A stretch of DNA of 64,000 nucleotides from the NCBI RefSeq assembly GCF_902712915.1, contig NZ_CACTIA010000005.1, positions 1,636,001 through 1,700,000 of the forward strand, written 5' to 3'. This DNA comes from Acidiphilium sp. C61. Lineage in GTDB: Bacteria; Pseudomonadota; Alphaproteobacteria; Acetobacterales; Acetobacteraceae. Shown piece by piece: positions 31,898-42,408 of this stretch. How positions within the stretch are numbered: the first letter of the stretch is position 1; each line of letters begins with the position of its first letter. The notes under the pieces were generated by a model. That model ran no database searches and was not told where the DNA came from. It worked only from the letters and a program-made list of their open reading frames with translations. The translations under genes and the position numbers were made by a program.

Positions 31898-32724
31898 GTT
31901 CTGGACTCAACTGATCCATGATGTGACGGCGAGGACGAGGCAAATACCAGCGAGGAAATTTCGTGCGGTTTTGTCATATCGTGTGGCGATGGCGCGCCAG
32001 TCCTTGAGCCTACAGAAGGCGCGTTCGATGAGATTGCGCTTTCTGTAGGCGACGGGGTCGAAGTGCGGAATGGCGCGGCGGTTGGGCATGGGCGAGATCA
32101 CCGGCCTGGTGCCTTGGCGGGTGAGGAAGGCGCGAAGATCATCAGCGTCGTAGGCTTTGTCGGCGATCAGCTCTTCTGGTGGCGGTATTGTGGGCAGAAG
32201 CGCCCTCGCGCCGCTGATGTCGGAGGCCTGTCCTGGCGTCAGGAGGAGTGCGGCGATGCGTCCCTGCTCATCTGCGACGGCGTGGATCTTGGTCGTCCGT
32301 CCACCCCTCGACCGGCCGATGGCCTGGCTTTGCGCCCCCCTTTACCGCCCGCGGCCGCGCGATGTGCCCGAACCGAGGTGCTGTCCACCATGGCGATGCG
32401 CGGCGGATCCGCGCAGGCGACAAGCGCCGCGAAGATCTCCTGCCAGAGGCCACGCTGGCTCCAGCGGTTGAACCGGTTGAACACAGTGGTTCGTGGCCCA
32501 TAGGCCTCAGGAAGCGCTCGCCATCGCAAGCCCTCGCGAAAGCGATGCAGGATGCCGCTCAGCACCCGGCGGTCATCAACCCGAGGCTTGCCGCCAAGCT
32601 TCGGCAGCAATGGTTCGATCGCAGCCCATTGCGTGTCGTTCAGCCAGAAAAGTTCCGCCATGTTCCAAGTCCTCCAAACAGACTTGAATCAGACGCCCCG
32701 TAGTCATGGCAATAGGTACAGAAC
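31898..32724 (-). mobile_element. IS5-family (IS427-type) insertion sequence, 827 bp
   Basis: Ends are GTTCTG and CAGAAC as short inverted repeats (GTTCTGGACTC versus GTTCTGTACCT reading inwards). It is flanked by an exact 4-bp duplication CTAG at 31894-31897 and 32725-32728. It encodes a two-frame transposase on the minus strand. Both flanking CTAGs belong to hairpin repeats, so the element inserted at the junction of two tandem repeat units. Confidence 0.9.
31907..32661 (-). CDS. IS427-type DDE transposase, two overlapping frames (orfA/orfB)
   Basis: orfA opens at ATG 32661 and its frame stops at 32239. Its early part (MAELFWLNDTQWAAIEPLLP, GILHRFREGLRWRALP, first catalytic Asp in AMVDSTSVRAH) continues in the -1 frame as orfB, ending at 31907. 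orfB has ADKAYDADDLRAFL (second Asp) and NLIERAFCRLKDWRAIATRYDKTA (Glu). The switch lies at a run of six G after AAA, around 32338-32346 on the plus strand, typical of programmed frameshifting in this group. All DDE residues are present, so the transposase may be active. Coordinates span both frames. Confidence 0.88.
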
Positions 32725-32832
32725 CTAGAGCACGTTCCGATCCTTTTGGATCGGATGTAGTGCTCTATCATACTGACAAACCGAGCATCTTTACCCGATC
32801 AGATGAGTCCATCTGATCGGGTAATGCTCTAG
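32725..32832. repeat. Bipartite hairpin repeat next to parB
   Basis: The B hairpin (CACGTTCCGATCC-TTTT-GGATCGGATGTAGTG) is followed by a linker and an A hairpin with compensated arms ACCCGATCAGATG / CATCTGATCGGGT. It starts with the right target-site copy CTAG of the insertion sequence and ends in a CTAG that forms the TAG stop of parB. Confidence 0.9.
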
Positions 32833-33710
32833 TCGCTCCCGCCGCGCAGCAGCCGCAGAATGCCGTCCAGCTGGTCGAGATCGCGGTAGAACAGCGACAC
32901 TGCGCCGCTTTTTCCGTCATACGTGACCTTGACCCGCAGGCCGAGCGCCCCGGCCAACTCGACTTCGAGGTTGCGCGTCACGCTGTCGTCCTGGAGCTCG
33001 CGCGGCGCGCGCTCGGGCTTCGGCGCCAGTGCCGACTGAACCAGCGCCTCGGTCTGCCGCACCGAGAGCCGCTTCGCCGCGATCATCCGTGCCGCTGCCT
33101 CGGGGTCGGGGTGCTGGAGCAGGGCGCGGGCATGGCCGGCGCTCAGCTCGCCGTTGCGCAGCGCGGTCTGCACCGGCACCGGCAGGTTCAGCAGCCGCAT
33201 CATGTTGGCGACATGCGGGCGCGACTTGGCGACCGCCCGCGCCAGATCCTCCTGGATCAGCCCGAATTCCTCGACCAGGCGGCGATAGCCCTCCGCCTCC
33301 TCGATCGGGTCGAGATCCAGCCGCTGGAGGTTCTCCACCAGCCCCGCCGCCATCGCCTCGCTGTCGGTCAGGGCGCGGACCAGCACCGGCACCTCGTGCA
33401 GGCCGGCACGCTGCGCCGCGCGCCAGCGCCGCTCGCCGCCGATGATCTCATATTGCCCGGCCTTCCCCGGCATCGCCCGCACCAGCAACGGCTGCAGCAC
33501 GCCCTGCGTCCTGAGCGATTCCGCCAGTTCCTCGAGCGCCGCTTCGTCCATCGCCCGGCGGGGCTGGAACGGGCCCGGATGCAGCGATGCGACCGGCAGA
33601 TGCCGCACGCCCTCGCCGCTGACGGCCTGTCCGGCCGCCGCCACGGTGCCGGGCCCGAGCAGCTCCGCCAGCCCCTTGCCGAGCCGGCGCGGCATATCCC
33701 GCCCGCTCAC
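32829..33710 (-). CDS. parB: Chromosome-partitioning protein ParB
   Basis: A 293-residue ParB/Spo0J that binds parS and spreads as a CTP-dependent clamp. The N-terminal CTPase domain includes LHPGPFQPRRAMDEAALEEL, GVLQPLLVRA and IIGGERRWRAAQRAG (the GERR box). The HTH parS-binding domain has EEFGLIQEDLARAVAKSRPHV and LSAGHARALLQHPD; the C-terminal dimerisation segment ends FYRDLDQLDGILRLLRG. Its start overlaps parA by 4 bp. Two parS sites lie in rsmG 1.3 kb away. Confidence 0.95.
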   Translation of the reverse strand: MSGRDMPRRLGKGLAELLGPGTVAAAGQAVSGEGVRHLPVASLHPGPFQPRRAMDEAALEELAESLRTQGVLQPLLVRAMPGKAGQYEIIGGERRWRAAQRAGLHEVPVLVRALTDSEAMAAGLVENLQRLDLDPIEEAEGYRRLVEEFGLIQEDLARAVAKSRPHVANMMRLLNLPVPVQTALRNGELSAGHARALLQHPDPEAAARMIAAKRLSVRQTEALVQSALAPKPERAPRELQDDSVTRNLEVELAGALGLRVKVTYDGKSGAVSLFYRDLDQLDGILRLLRGGSD

Positions 33711-34498
33711 AGGCTTGCCTCCGCCACGGCCTGACGCTGCAGGAATTCCGCCGCGAGCGACACATAGGCCTGTGCGCCGATCGAGCGGAAATCATAGAGC
33801 AGCACCGGCTTGCCGTGGCTCGGCGATTCGGTGATGCGGATGTTGCGCGGAATCGCGGTGCCGAATACCCGGGCGCCGAAATAGGCCCGCACATCGTCCG
33901 ACACGGCCTGGGCGAGATTGTTCCGTCGGTCGAACATGGTCAGCACCACCCCTTCAAGCGCCAGGCCCGGATTGAGCGAATGACGCACCAGATCGATTGT
34001 CCGCATCAGCTGACTGATCCCCTCCAGCGCGAAAAACTCGCATTGCAGCGGGATCAGCACCGAAGAGGCCGCCACCAGCGCGTTCAGCGTCAGCAGGCCG
34101 AGGCCGGGCGGGCAGTCGATGAACACATAGCCGAACTGCCCGGCCAGCCCTGGCTCGGCCAGCGCCCGCTGCACCAGCCGCTCGCGCGCCTCGGCGCCGG
34201 AAAACTCGATATCGGCGCCGATCAGATCCTCGGTCGCGGGAATGATCAGCAGGCCCGGCACCTCGGTCGGCAGCACCAGGGTCGCGGCCGGGGCCTCGCC
34301 GGTCATCAGCGCGTAGCTGCCGATGCCCCGCTCGCCGGTGGCGATGCCGAAGCCGGTGCTCGCATTGCCCTGCGGATCGAGGTCGATCAGCAACACACGC
34401 TCGCCGGTCGCGGCCAGCGCCGTCGCGAGGTTGATGGCGGTGGTGGTCTTGCCCACGCCGCCTTTCTGGTTCGCGATTGCGATGATCTTAGGTTGCAC
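33707..34498 (-). CDS. parA: Chromosome-partitioning ATPase ParA
   Basis: A 263-residue deviant Walker A ATPase driving origin segregation. The motif KGGVGKTTTAINLATALA is at about residues 12-29; LLIDLDPQGNASTG and FIDCPPGLGLLTLNALVA are the switch regions. It matches the alphaproteobacterial chromosomal Soj/ParA type. Its start overlaps the end of rsmG by 11 bp, and it overlaps parB by ATGA, so the five-gene block is probably one operon. Confidence 0.96.
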   Translation of the reverse strand: MQPKIIAIANQKGGVGKTTTAINLATALAATGERVLLIDLDPQGNASTGFGIATGERGIGSYALMTGEAPAATLVLPTEVPGLLIIPATEDLIGADIEFSGAEARERLVQRALAEPGLAGQFGYVFIDCPPGLGLLTLNALVAASSVLIPLQCEFFALEGISQLMRTIDLVRHSLNPGLALEGVVLTMFDRRNNLAQAVSDDVRAYFGARVFGTAIPRNIRITESPSHGKPVLLYDFRSIGAQAYVSLAAEFLQRQAVAEASL

Positions 34499-35144
34499 GG
34501 CGTAACTCGCTGATGCGGAAAATCATGGCCCCGGGATCGGTCAGACTCGGGACGTGTTCAGCGTTCATGTGCCAGTTCTCGCACGCCGCGGTCAATTCGG
34601 CCATCGCCGAACGCCCCTTGAGAAGCACGCATTTCCCGCCCGGCGCGAGTAACGGCGCGGCATAGCCGAGCAACTCGGGAAGCGGGGCCAGGGCGCGGGC
34701 GGTCACCAGCTCAACCGGATCGAGCCGCACCTGCTCGATCCGCACCGGCAAAACCGTGGCCGCGAGCTTGAGTTCGGCAATCGCCGTTTGCAGAAACGCC
34801 GCCTTGCGCCGGTCGGATTCGATCAGGGTGAAGCTGATATCCGGCCGGGCGATCGCCAGCACCAGCCCCGGCAACCCGCCGCCGGAGCCGAGATCCGCCG
34901 CACGGAACGCCCCCTGCGGGATCAGCGGCAGCAGCTGGAGCGAATCGAGAATATGCCGGTTCCAGATATCCGCGGCGCCGGCATCCTTGCGGGAGACGAG
35001 GTTGATCCGCGCCGTCCAGCGCAGGATCAGCGCGGAATAGGCCTCAAGTCGGACCAATGTTTCACGTGAAACAATAGCCTCGATCCGCGCCAATGTTTCA
35101 CGTGAAACATTTTCCCCCGCGCGATCCGCCGCCGCGACGCTCAT
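34488..35144 (-). CDS. rsmG: 16S rRNA (guanine-527-N7) methyltransferase
   Basis: A 218-residue class I SAM methyltransferase that methylates G527 of 16S rRNA. The SAM motif is [27 protein letters not shown] and [16 protein letters not shown] are family signatures. The N-terminus contains a 12-residue duplication ([12 protein letters not shown], then [12 protein letters not shown]) because two parS sites are embedded in this part of the gene. The start overlaps the stop of mnmG by ATGA. Confidence 0.95.
   Translation of the reverse strand: MSVAAADRAGENVSRETLARIEAIVSRETLVRLEAYSALILRWTARINLVSRKDAGAADIWNRHILDSLQLLPLIPQGAFRAADLGSGGGLPGLVLAIARPDISFTLIESDRRKAAFLQTAIAELKLAATVLPVRIEQVRLDPVELVTARALAPLPELLGYAAPLLAPGGKCVLLKGRSAMAELTAACENWHMNAEHVPSLTDPGAMIFRISELRRAT
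35058..35073. promoter_or_regulatory. parS: parS centromere site 1
   Basis: TGTTTCACGTGAAACA, an exact match to the universal chromosomal parS 16-mer, inside the 5' coding part of rsmG. It is the ParB nucleation site and usually lies near the replication origin. Confidence 0.95.
35094..35109. promoter_or_regulatory. parS: parS centromere site 2
   Basis: A second exact TGTTTCACGTGAAACA, extended by one matching base on each side (A...T). It starts 36 bp from site 1, that is 12 codons apart in rsmG. Confidence 0.95.
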
Positions 35145-36871
35145 GCCGCGACCGCGCGCGGCCGGCGCAGGGCGGCGAACAACGCCCCCAGCGCCGCCGG
35201 GGTCATACCCTCGAGCCGGCCGGCCACCCCGAGCGTTTCCGGGCGCACCCGCTCGAGCCGGGCAAGGATTTCGGCGGACAGGCCGCCAACAACGCCATAG
35301 TCGAAATCCGGCGGGATCAGCACCGCATCATCCTTCGCCCGCGCGCGAATCTCGCTCTCCTGCCGCGCCAGATACCCTTCATAAAGCCGGTCCGCCGCAA
35401 CGATCGCCGCCGCCCGCGCGCCGCCCGCGCTGCCCGCGCGCACCGCCGCAACCTCGACCTCAAGTGCCGCGAACGCCGCCCGCCGCGCCGGGCCGATGCA
35501 GCCCCAGTCCAGCCCGCGCGGGGTCAGCCGCAAATCGGCATTGTCCGCCCGCAAGCTCAGCCGATGCTCCGCCCGCGAGGTGAACATCCGGTAGGGCTCG
35601 CTGACCCCCCGCGTCACCAGATCATCCACCAGCACACCGATATACCCCTCATGCCGGCGCACCGAGACCACGGCTCGCCCCGCCGCGACCAGCGCCGCGT
35701 TCACGCCGGCCAGCAGCCCCTGCGCGCCCGCCTCCTCATACCCGGTGGTGCCATTGATCTGCCCGGCCAGGAACAGCCCCGGCACCTTCTTCAGCGCCAG
35801 CGCGTGGCTCAACTCGCGCGGATCGACATAATCATACTCAACCGCATAGCCCGGCCGCAGCAACACGGCGCCGGAAAGCCCCGGCATGGTGCGGATGAAC
35901 GCTTCCTGCACCTCTTCCGGCAGGCTGGTCGAAATTCCGTTCGGATAAACCGTCTCGTCCTCCAGCCCCTCCGGCTCCAGAAACACCTGATGCCGGGGCC
36001 GCTCGGCGAAGCGCACCACCTTGTCCTCGATCGAGGGGCAATAGCGCGGTCCCGCACCGTCGATCCGCCCGCCATAAACCGCCGAGCGGTGCAAATTGGC
36101 GTTGATGATCGCATGGGTCTGCGGCGTCGTCTCGCTGATCCGGCAGGAGATTTGCGGGTTGGTAATCCGCCCGGTGAGCAGGCTGAACGGCGCCGGCTCC
36201 GCCTCCCCCCGATCCTCCGGCAGCGCCTCCCATTCGATCGAGCGCCGGTCCAGCCGCGCCGGCGTGCCGGTCTTGAGCCGGCCGAGCGCCAGGCCCAGCC
36301 CGCGCAGCCGCGCCGACAGCGCGTTCGACGCCGCATCGCCAACCCGCCCGCCTTCCTCCGTGCGCTCGCCAAAATGCAACACACCACGCAGGAAGGTGCC
36401 CGTGGTCAGCACCGCCGCCCGGCAGGCGATGCGCCCGCCCGCGCCGGTAATCACCGCCGCCAGCGCTCCATCCGCCGTCAATTCAAGATCGGCCGCCTCG
36501 CCTTCGAGGATCGTCAATCCATCCTGCGCGGCCAGCAGCGCCTGCACCGCCGCGCGATACAGCCCCCGATCGGCCTGTGCGCGCGGGCCCCACACGGCCG
36601 GCCCCTTGCTGCGGTTGAGCATCTTGAAATGGATGCAGGCAGCATCCGCGGCCCGGCCCATGATGCCATCCAGCGCGTCGATCTCGCGCACCAGATGCCC
36701 CTTGCCGATCCCGCCGATCGCCGGATTGCACGACATCTCGCCGATCCGGTCTCGCCGGTGGGTCAGCAGCAGCGTCCGCGCCCCCATCCGCGCCGCCGCC
36801 GCCGCCGCCTCGGTGCCGGCATGGCCACCGCCGATCACCACAACATCGAACATCTCGCGCAAGCTCGTCAT
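35141..36871 (-). CDS. mnmG: tRNA uridine-34 5-carboxymethylaminomethyl modification enzyme MnmG (GidA)
   Basis: FAD-dependent partner of MnmE that modifies the wobble uridine of tRNAs. The FAD motif is [57 protein letters not shown] and [13 protein letters not shown] are signatures. The 576-residue length is short for the family (usually about 620). The loss lies in the C-terminal helical domain between [17 protein letters not shown] and [14 protein letters not shown], where about 40 residues are missing. The C-terminus [19 protein letters not shown] is intact. An ATG six codons downstream is an alternative start. Confidence 0.93.
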   Translation of the reverse strand: MTSLREMFDVVVIGGGHAGTEAAAAAARMGARTLLLTHRRDRIGEMSCNPAIGGIGKGHLVREIDALDGIMGRAADAACIHFKMLNRSKGPAVWGPRAQADRGLYRAAVQALLAAQDGLTILEGEAADLELTADGALAAVITGAGGRIACRAAVLTTGTFLRGVLHFGERTEEGGRVGDAASNALSARLRGLGLALGRLKTGTPARLDRRSIEWEALPEDRGEAEPAPFSLLTGRITNPQISCRISETTPQTHAIINANLHRSAVYGGRIDGAGPRYCPSIEDKVVRFAERPRHQVFLEPEGLEDETVYPNGISTSLPEEVQEAFIRTMPGLSGAVLLRPGYAVEYDYVDPRELSHALALKKVPGLFLAGQINGTTGYEEAGAQGLLAGVNAALVAAGRAVVSVRRHEGYIGVLVDDLVTRGVSEPYRMFTSRAEHRLSLRADNADLRLTPRGLDWGCIGPARRAAFAALEVEVAAVRAGSAGGARAAAIVAADRLYEGYLARQESEIRARAKDDAVLIPPDFDYGVVGGLSAEILARLERVRPETLGVAGRLEGMTPAALGALFAALRRPRAVAA

Positions 36872-36906
36872 GCGCGGGCCTATAGCACCATTTGCCGAGG
36901 GGAAGG

Positions 36907-38208
36907 CTATTTGCCGATGCAGAAGCTGGAAAATACCTGGTCGAGCACGTCCTCGACGCCGATCGTCCCGGTCAGCCGGGCCAGCGCCGCCGCCGCCGCC
37001 TGCATCTCCTCGGCCCGCAATTCCGGCACGTCGATGGCAAGCGCCCGGTCCAGCGCCGCCGCGACATCGCGCAGGCAGGCGATCTGCCGCGGCCGCGGCA
37101 GCGCCGGCCCGGCGCCGCGCTCGACCAGCGCCTCCACCCGCGCGCGCAACGCGACCAGCAATTCCGCCAGCCCCGCGCCCGTCCGGGCACTCACCGCCAG
37201 CATCCCCTCCGGCACCGCGCCGGCCAGATCCGCCTTCGTCGCAATCCGTAGCGCCGGCACACCTGCGGGCGCGTCGGGGAGTGCGAAATCGGGCGCGGCA
37301 CCGCAGAGCAGCAAAAGATCCGCCCGGCGCGCATGAGCCTCGGCCCGGCGCACGCCCTCCGCCTCGATCGCATCGTCCGACCGTCGCAGCCCCGCCGTGT
37401 CCACCAGCCGGACCGGAACCCCGGCAAGGTCGAGCCGCACGCCGATCGCATCGCGCGTCGTCCCCGGAATGTCGGAGACGATCGCGACCTCCTCGCCGGC
37501 CAGCGCGTTGACCAGGGTGGATTTGCCGGCATTCGGCGCGCCGAGCACGACGATCTCCACCCCCTCGCGCAGCCGTTCCGCCGCAAGCCCGGCGCCGATG
37601 GCCACCGCGATCTCGTCGCGCAGCCGCGCCATCGCGGCCAGCATCCCGGCTTCCACCGCCGGGGGCAGGTCTTCATCGGCGAAGTCGATCAGGGCGGCGA
37701 GCTGCGCCATCAGCCCGATCAGCGCCTCCCGCCAGGCGGCAACCGCGCGGCTCATCGCCCCGCCGGCAAGGTCGAGCGCGAGTTGCCGCTGCGCCTCGGT
37801 CTCGGCGTCGATCAGGTCGGCAATGCCCTCGGCCTCCAGCAGGTCGAGCCGGCCGTTGAGGAAGGCGCGGCGGGAGAACTCGCCCGGTTCCGCCGGCCGC
37901 GCGCCGAGGTCGAGCAGGGCGGCGGTGATCGCCGCGCGCACCGCCCGCCCGCCATGCAGGTGGAATTCGGCATAATCCTCGCCGGTCACGCTGGCCGGGC
38001 CGGGAAACCACAGCAGCAGCCCCCGGTCGATGATCCCGCGCCGCGCATCGCGGAAACTCCGCAGGCTCGCGTGGCGCGGCGCCGGCAGGCTGCCGGCCAG
38101 CGCCCCGATCACCCGCGCCACCCCCGCCCCGCTGAGGCGGAGGAGCGAGATGGCGCCGCCGACGCCGCTCGCCGGCGCGAAGATCACGTCGGGCGGAGCG
38201 AGACTCAT
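36907..38208 (-). CDS. mnmE: tRNA modification GTPase MnmE (TrmE)
   Basis: A 433-residue GTPase acting with MnmG in wobble-uridine modification. The N-terminal folate-binding domain starts [21 protein letters not shown]. The inserted Ras-like G domain has G1 [10 protein letters not shown], the IPGTTRD switch, G3 [11 protein letters not shown] and TKADL. The C-terminal FCIGK with the essential Cys is present. It overlaps the upstream ferredoxin gene by ATGA; mnmG follows 35 bp later. Confidence 0.95.
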   Translation of the reverse strand: MSLAPPDVIFAPASGVGGAISLLRLSGAGVARVIGALAGSLPAPRHASLRSFRDARRGIIDRGLLLWFPGPASVTGEDYAEFHLHGGRAVRAAITAALLDLGARPAEPGEFSRRAFLNGRLDLLEAEGIADLIDAETEAQRQLALDLAGGAMSRAVAAWREALIGLMAQLAALIDFADEDLPPAVEAGMLAAMARLRDEIAVAIGAGLAAERLREGVEIVVLGAPNAGKSTLVNALAGEEVAIVSDIPGTTRDAIGVRLDLAGVPVRLVDTAGLRRSDDAIEAEGVRRAEAHARRADLLLLCGAAPDFALPDAPAGVPALRIATKADLAGAVPEGMLAVSARTGAGLAELLVALRARVEALVERGAGPALPRPRQIACLRDVAAALDRALAIDVPELRAEEMQAAAAALARLTGTIGVEDVLDQVFSSFCIGK

Positions 38209-38555
38209 TTTGCCGGCGCGACCTCGGCCGGCAGCATCAGCTCGGCGACCGGTCGGCCACCCTGCACATCCTCGATCAGGATGCGGTCCACCGCATCGCG
38301 GTCCGGCACGCGATACCAGCGTCCCGCCGGGTAGATCACCATTGTCGGCCCGTGCTCGCAGCGGTCGAGACAGCCGGCGGCGTTGATGCGCACGCCTTGC
38401 AGCCCGAGTTCCTTCGCCCGCGCCTTCATGTAATCGCGCAGTTTCTCCGATCCCTTGCCGCCGCAGGAGCCGCGCGGATGTCCCTCCGGCCGGTGATTGC
38501 CGCAGACAAAGACGTGATGGGCGAAATAGGGAGGCTGTGCCGGAACATCATTCAT
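38205..38555 (-). CDS. Thioredoxin-fold [2Fe-2S] ferredoxin
   Basis: A 116-residue ferredoxin of the thioredoxin-like [2Fe-2S] family (NuoE-like fold). The four cluster cysteines are seen in FVCGNHRPEGHPRGSCGGKG and AGCLDRCEHGPTMVIYP. It is the first gene of the minus-strand block and overlaps mnmE by ATGA. The partner enzyme is unknown; a link to tRNA modification is suggested only by position. Confidence 0.87.
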   Translation of the reverse strand: MNDVPAQPPYFAHHVFVCGNHRPEGHPRGSCGGKGSEKLRDYMKARAKELGLQGVRINAAGCLDRCEHGPTMVIYPAGRWYRVPDRDAVDRILIEDVQGGRPVAELMLPAEVAPAK

Positions 38556-38654
38556 GTCGTTCAGCTTTCATATCAATCTCGGGAAGAGCCCTCGCGTTCG
38601 GGCGCCGGACTGCTATCTACCGGAGCAGAACCGCTTCAGAAAGTCCGCAGCTCC

Positions 38655-40697
<2,043 letters not shown>

Positions 40698-40709
<12 letters not shown>

Positions 40710-40742
40710 ACCAGCGTGGCGTAAACCGGCGTGGCGTAAACC
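40698..40742. repeat. 15-bp tandem repeat, three copies, each with a stop codon
   Basis: Three copies of (G/A)GCGTGGCGTAAACC follow one another in frame. The first TAA is the stop of the DUF255 gene; the other two are redundant stops before the mrp gene. Confidence 0.9.
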
Positions 40743-40780
40743 CGACCACAGGCTGACCCAGAGGCAGACAAGGACAGATC

Positions 40781-41887
40781 ATGGCTGCGATAGACGAAAC
40801 TGCGGTGCGCGCGCGCATCGGCGCCTTCCGGACCGCGGAGGGCGCGGGCATTCCCGCCGGCATGGTGGACAGCGTCGCCACCCGCGAGGGGCTGGTGCAG
40901 GTGGCACTGATGGTGGCGAAGGCGGATGCCGCGCGGCAGGAGCCGATGCGCCGGGCGCTGGAGGCCGATCTCGCCGCGATGCCGGGGGTGCGCAACGCGA
41001 CGGTGATGTTCACCGCCCCACGCGCCGCCGCCCCGCAGCCACAGGCCCAGGCCCAGGCCCAGGCCCAAGCCCAGGCGCAGGAGCCGGGCACACTGCTCGG
41101 CCAGGTGGGCTCGATCGTCGCGGTCGCCTCCGGCAAGGGCGGGGTCGGGAAATCGACCGTCGCGGTCAATCTCGCTGTCGCCCTGGCGCGGCAGGGCAAG
41201 CGCGTCGGCCTGCTCGATGCCGACATCTACGGCCCCTCGCTGCCGCGCATGCTCGGCACGAAGGGCAAACCCGAGATGGCGGGCAACAAGCTCGTGCCCA
41301 TCGAGGCCTGGGGGCTGAAGGCGATCTCGATCGGCCATGTCGTCGAGGAGGAAACCGCGATGGTCTGGCGCGGGCCGATGGTGCTCAACGCGCTGACCCA
41401 GCTGATGACGCAGGTCGCCTGGCCCGAGCTGGATGTGATGGTGCTCGACCTGCCGCCCGGCACTGGCGACGTGCAGCTCACCCTCGCCCAGCGGCTGAAG
41501 CTCGCCGGCGCGGTGATCGTCTCCACCCCGCAGGACATTTCGCTGCTCGATGCGCGGCGCGGCATCTCGATGTTCCGCCAGGTGCGCGTGCCGATCCTCG
41601 GCGTGGTCGAGAACATGAGCTTCTTCTGCTGCCCGAATTGCGGCACGCGGACCGATATTTTCGGCCATGGCGGCGCCGAGGCCGAAGCGGGGCGGCTCGG
41701 CGTGCCGTTCCTCGGCGCGGTGCCGCTTCTGGCGCCGATCCGCGAGACCTCGGATGCTGGCACGCCGATCGTCGCCAGCGCGCCGGAGAGCGAGGCCGGG
41801 CGCGCCTTCGCCGCGGTAGCCACGGCAGTGGCGGCCGGGCTCGACGGCGCCGGGCCGGCGCGCGGGCCGCGCATCGTCATCGAATGA
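40781..41887 (+). CDS. mrp: Iron-sulfur cluster carrier ATPase (Mrp/ApbC/NBP35 family)
   Basis: A 368-residue P-loop ATPase that carries Fe-S clusters to apoproteins. An N-terminal DUF59/MIP18-like domain (about residues 1-85) is joined by a low-complexity linker of alternating Ala-Gln to the ATPase domain. That domain has ASGKGGVGKSTVAVNLA, LLDADIYGPSLPRMLG, LDLPPGTGDVQLTL and the cluster-binding FFCCPNCGTRTDIFG. The hexanucleotide CAGGCC repeated in the linker makes it length-variable. holC follows after 4 bp. Confidence 0.93.
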   Translation: MAAIDETAVRARIGAFRTAEGAGIPAGMVDSVATREGLVQVALMVAKADAARQEPMRRALEADLAAMPGVRNATVMFTAPRAAAPQPQAQAQAQAQAQAQEPGTLLGQVGSIVAVASGKGGVGKSTVAVNLAVALARQGKRVGLLDADIYGPSLPRMLGTKGKPEMAGNKLVPIEAWGLKAISIGHVVEEETAMVWRGPMVLNALTQLMTQVAWPELDVMVLDLPPGTGDVQLTLAQRLKLAGAVIVSTPQDISLLDARRGISMFRQVRVPILGVVENMSFFCCPNCGTRTDIFGHGGAEAEAGRLGVPFLGAVPLLAPIRETSDAGTPIVASAPESEAGRAFAAVATAVAAGLDGAGPARGPRIVIE

Positions 41888-41891
41888 GACG

Positions 41892-42359
41892 ATGGCGCAG
41901 CTCGGCTTCTACCACCTGACGCGCACCGGGCTGGAAGCCGCCCTGCCCGCCCTGCTCGCCCGCACCCTCGCCGCCGGCGCGCGGGCGGTGGTGCGCGGCA
42001 CCGACCCCGCCCGGATCGAGGCGCTGGACGCCGCCCTCTGGCGTGCCCCGGGGGTGGACTGGCTGCCCCACGGCACCGCCGCGATGGGTCATGGCGCCCA
42101 CCAGCCGATCTGGCTCACCACCGGGGAGGATGTGCCGAACGGCGCGCGGTTCCTGTTCCTGGTGGACGGGGCCACGGCGGCGCTGGACCGGTTCGAGCGG
42201 GTATTCGACCTGTTCGACGGCAACGATCCGGACGCGGTTGCGGCGGCGCGGGCGCGCTGGAAGGCGGCGCGCGCCGAAGGCCACGCGCTGACCTACTGGC
42301 AGCAGGGCGAATCCGGCTGGATCAAGCAGGCGGAGGTCGCGCCGGAAACGCCGCGTTAA
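41892..42359 (+). CDS. holC: DNA polymerase III chi subunit
   Basis: A 155-residue HolC that links the clamp loader to SSB. MAQLGFYHLTRTGLEAALPALLARTLAAGARAVVRG begins as usual (quoted in part: GFYHLTRTGLEAALPALL); LDAALWRAPGVDWLPHGTA and QPIWLTTGED are the characteristic motifs. It follows mrp by 4 bp, rather than the common pepA neighbour, so the two are probably co-transcribed. Confidence 0.87.
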   Translation: MAQLGFYHLTRTGLEAALPALLARTLAAGARAVVRGTDPARIEALDAALWRAPGVDWLPHGTAAMGHGAHQPIWLTTGEDVPNGARFLFLVDGATAALDRFERVFDLFDGNDPDAVAAARARWKAARAEGHALTYWQQGESGWIKQAEVAPETPR

Positions 42360-42408
42360 GCTTTTCATGCGAGGTTCGGGGCTCGACGACCAAGAGGGTC
42401 CCCCGCCG

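Noticed and set aside
32829..38208. Replication origin within the window
   Set aside because: parAB, parS, rsmG and mnmG suggest the origin is near, but I see no dnaA gene or clear DnaA-box cluster, so no origin is called.
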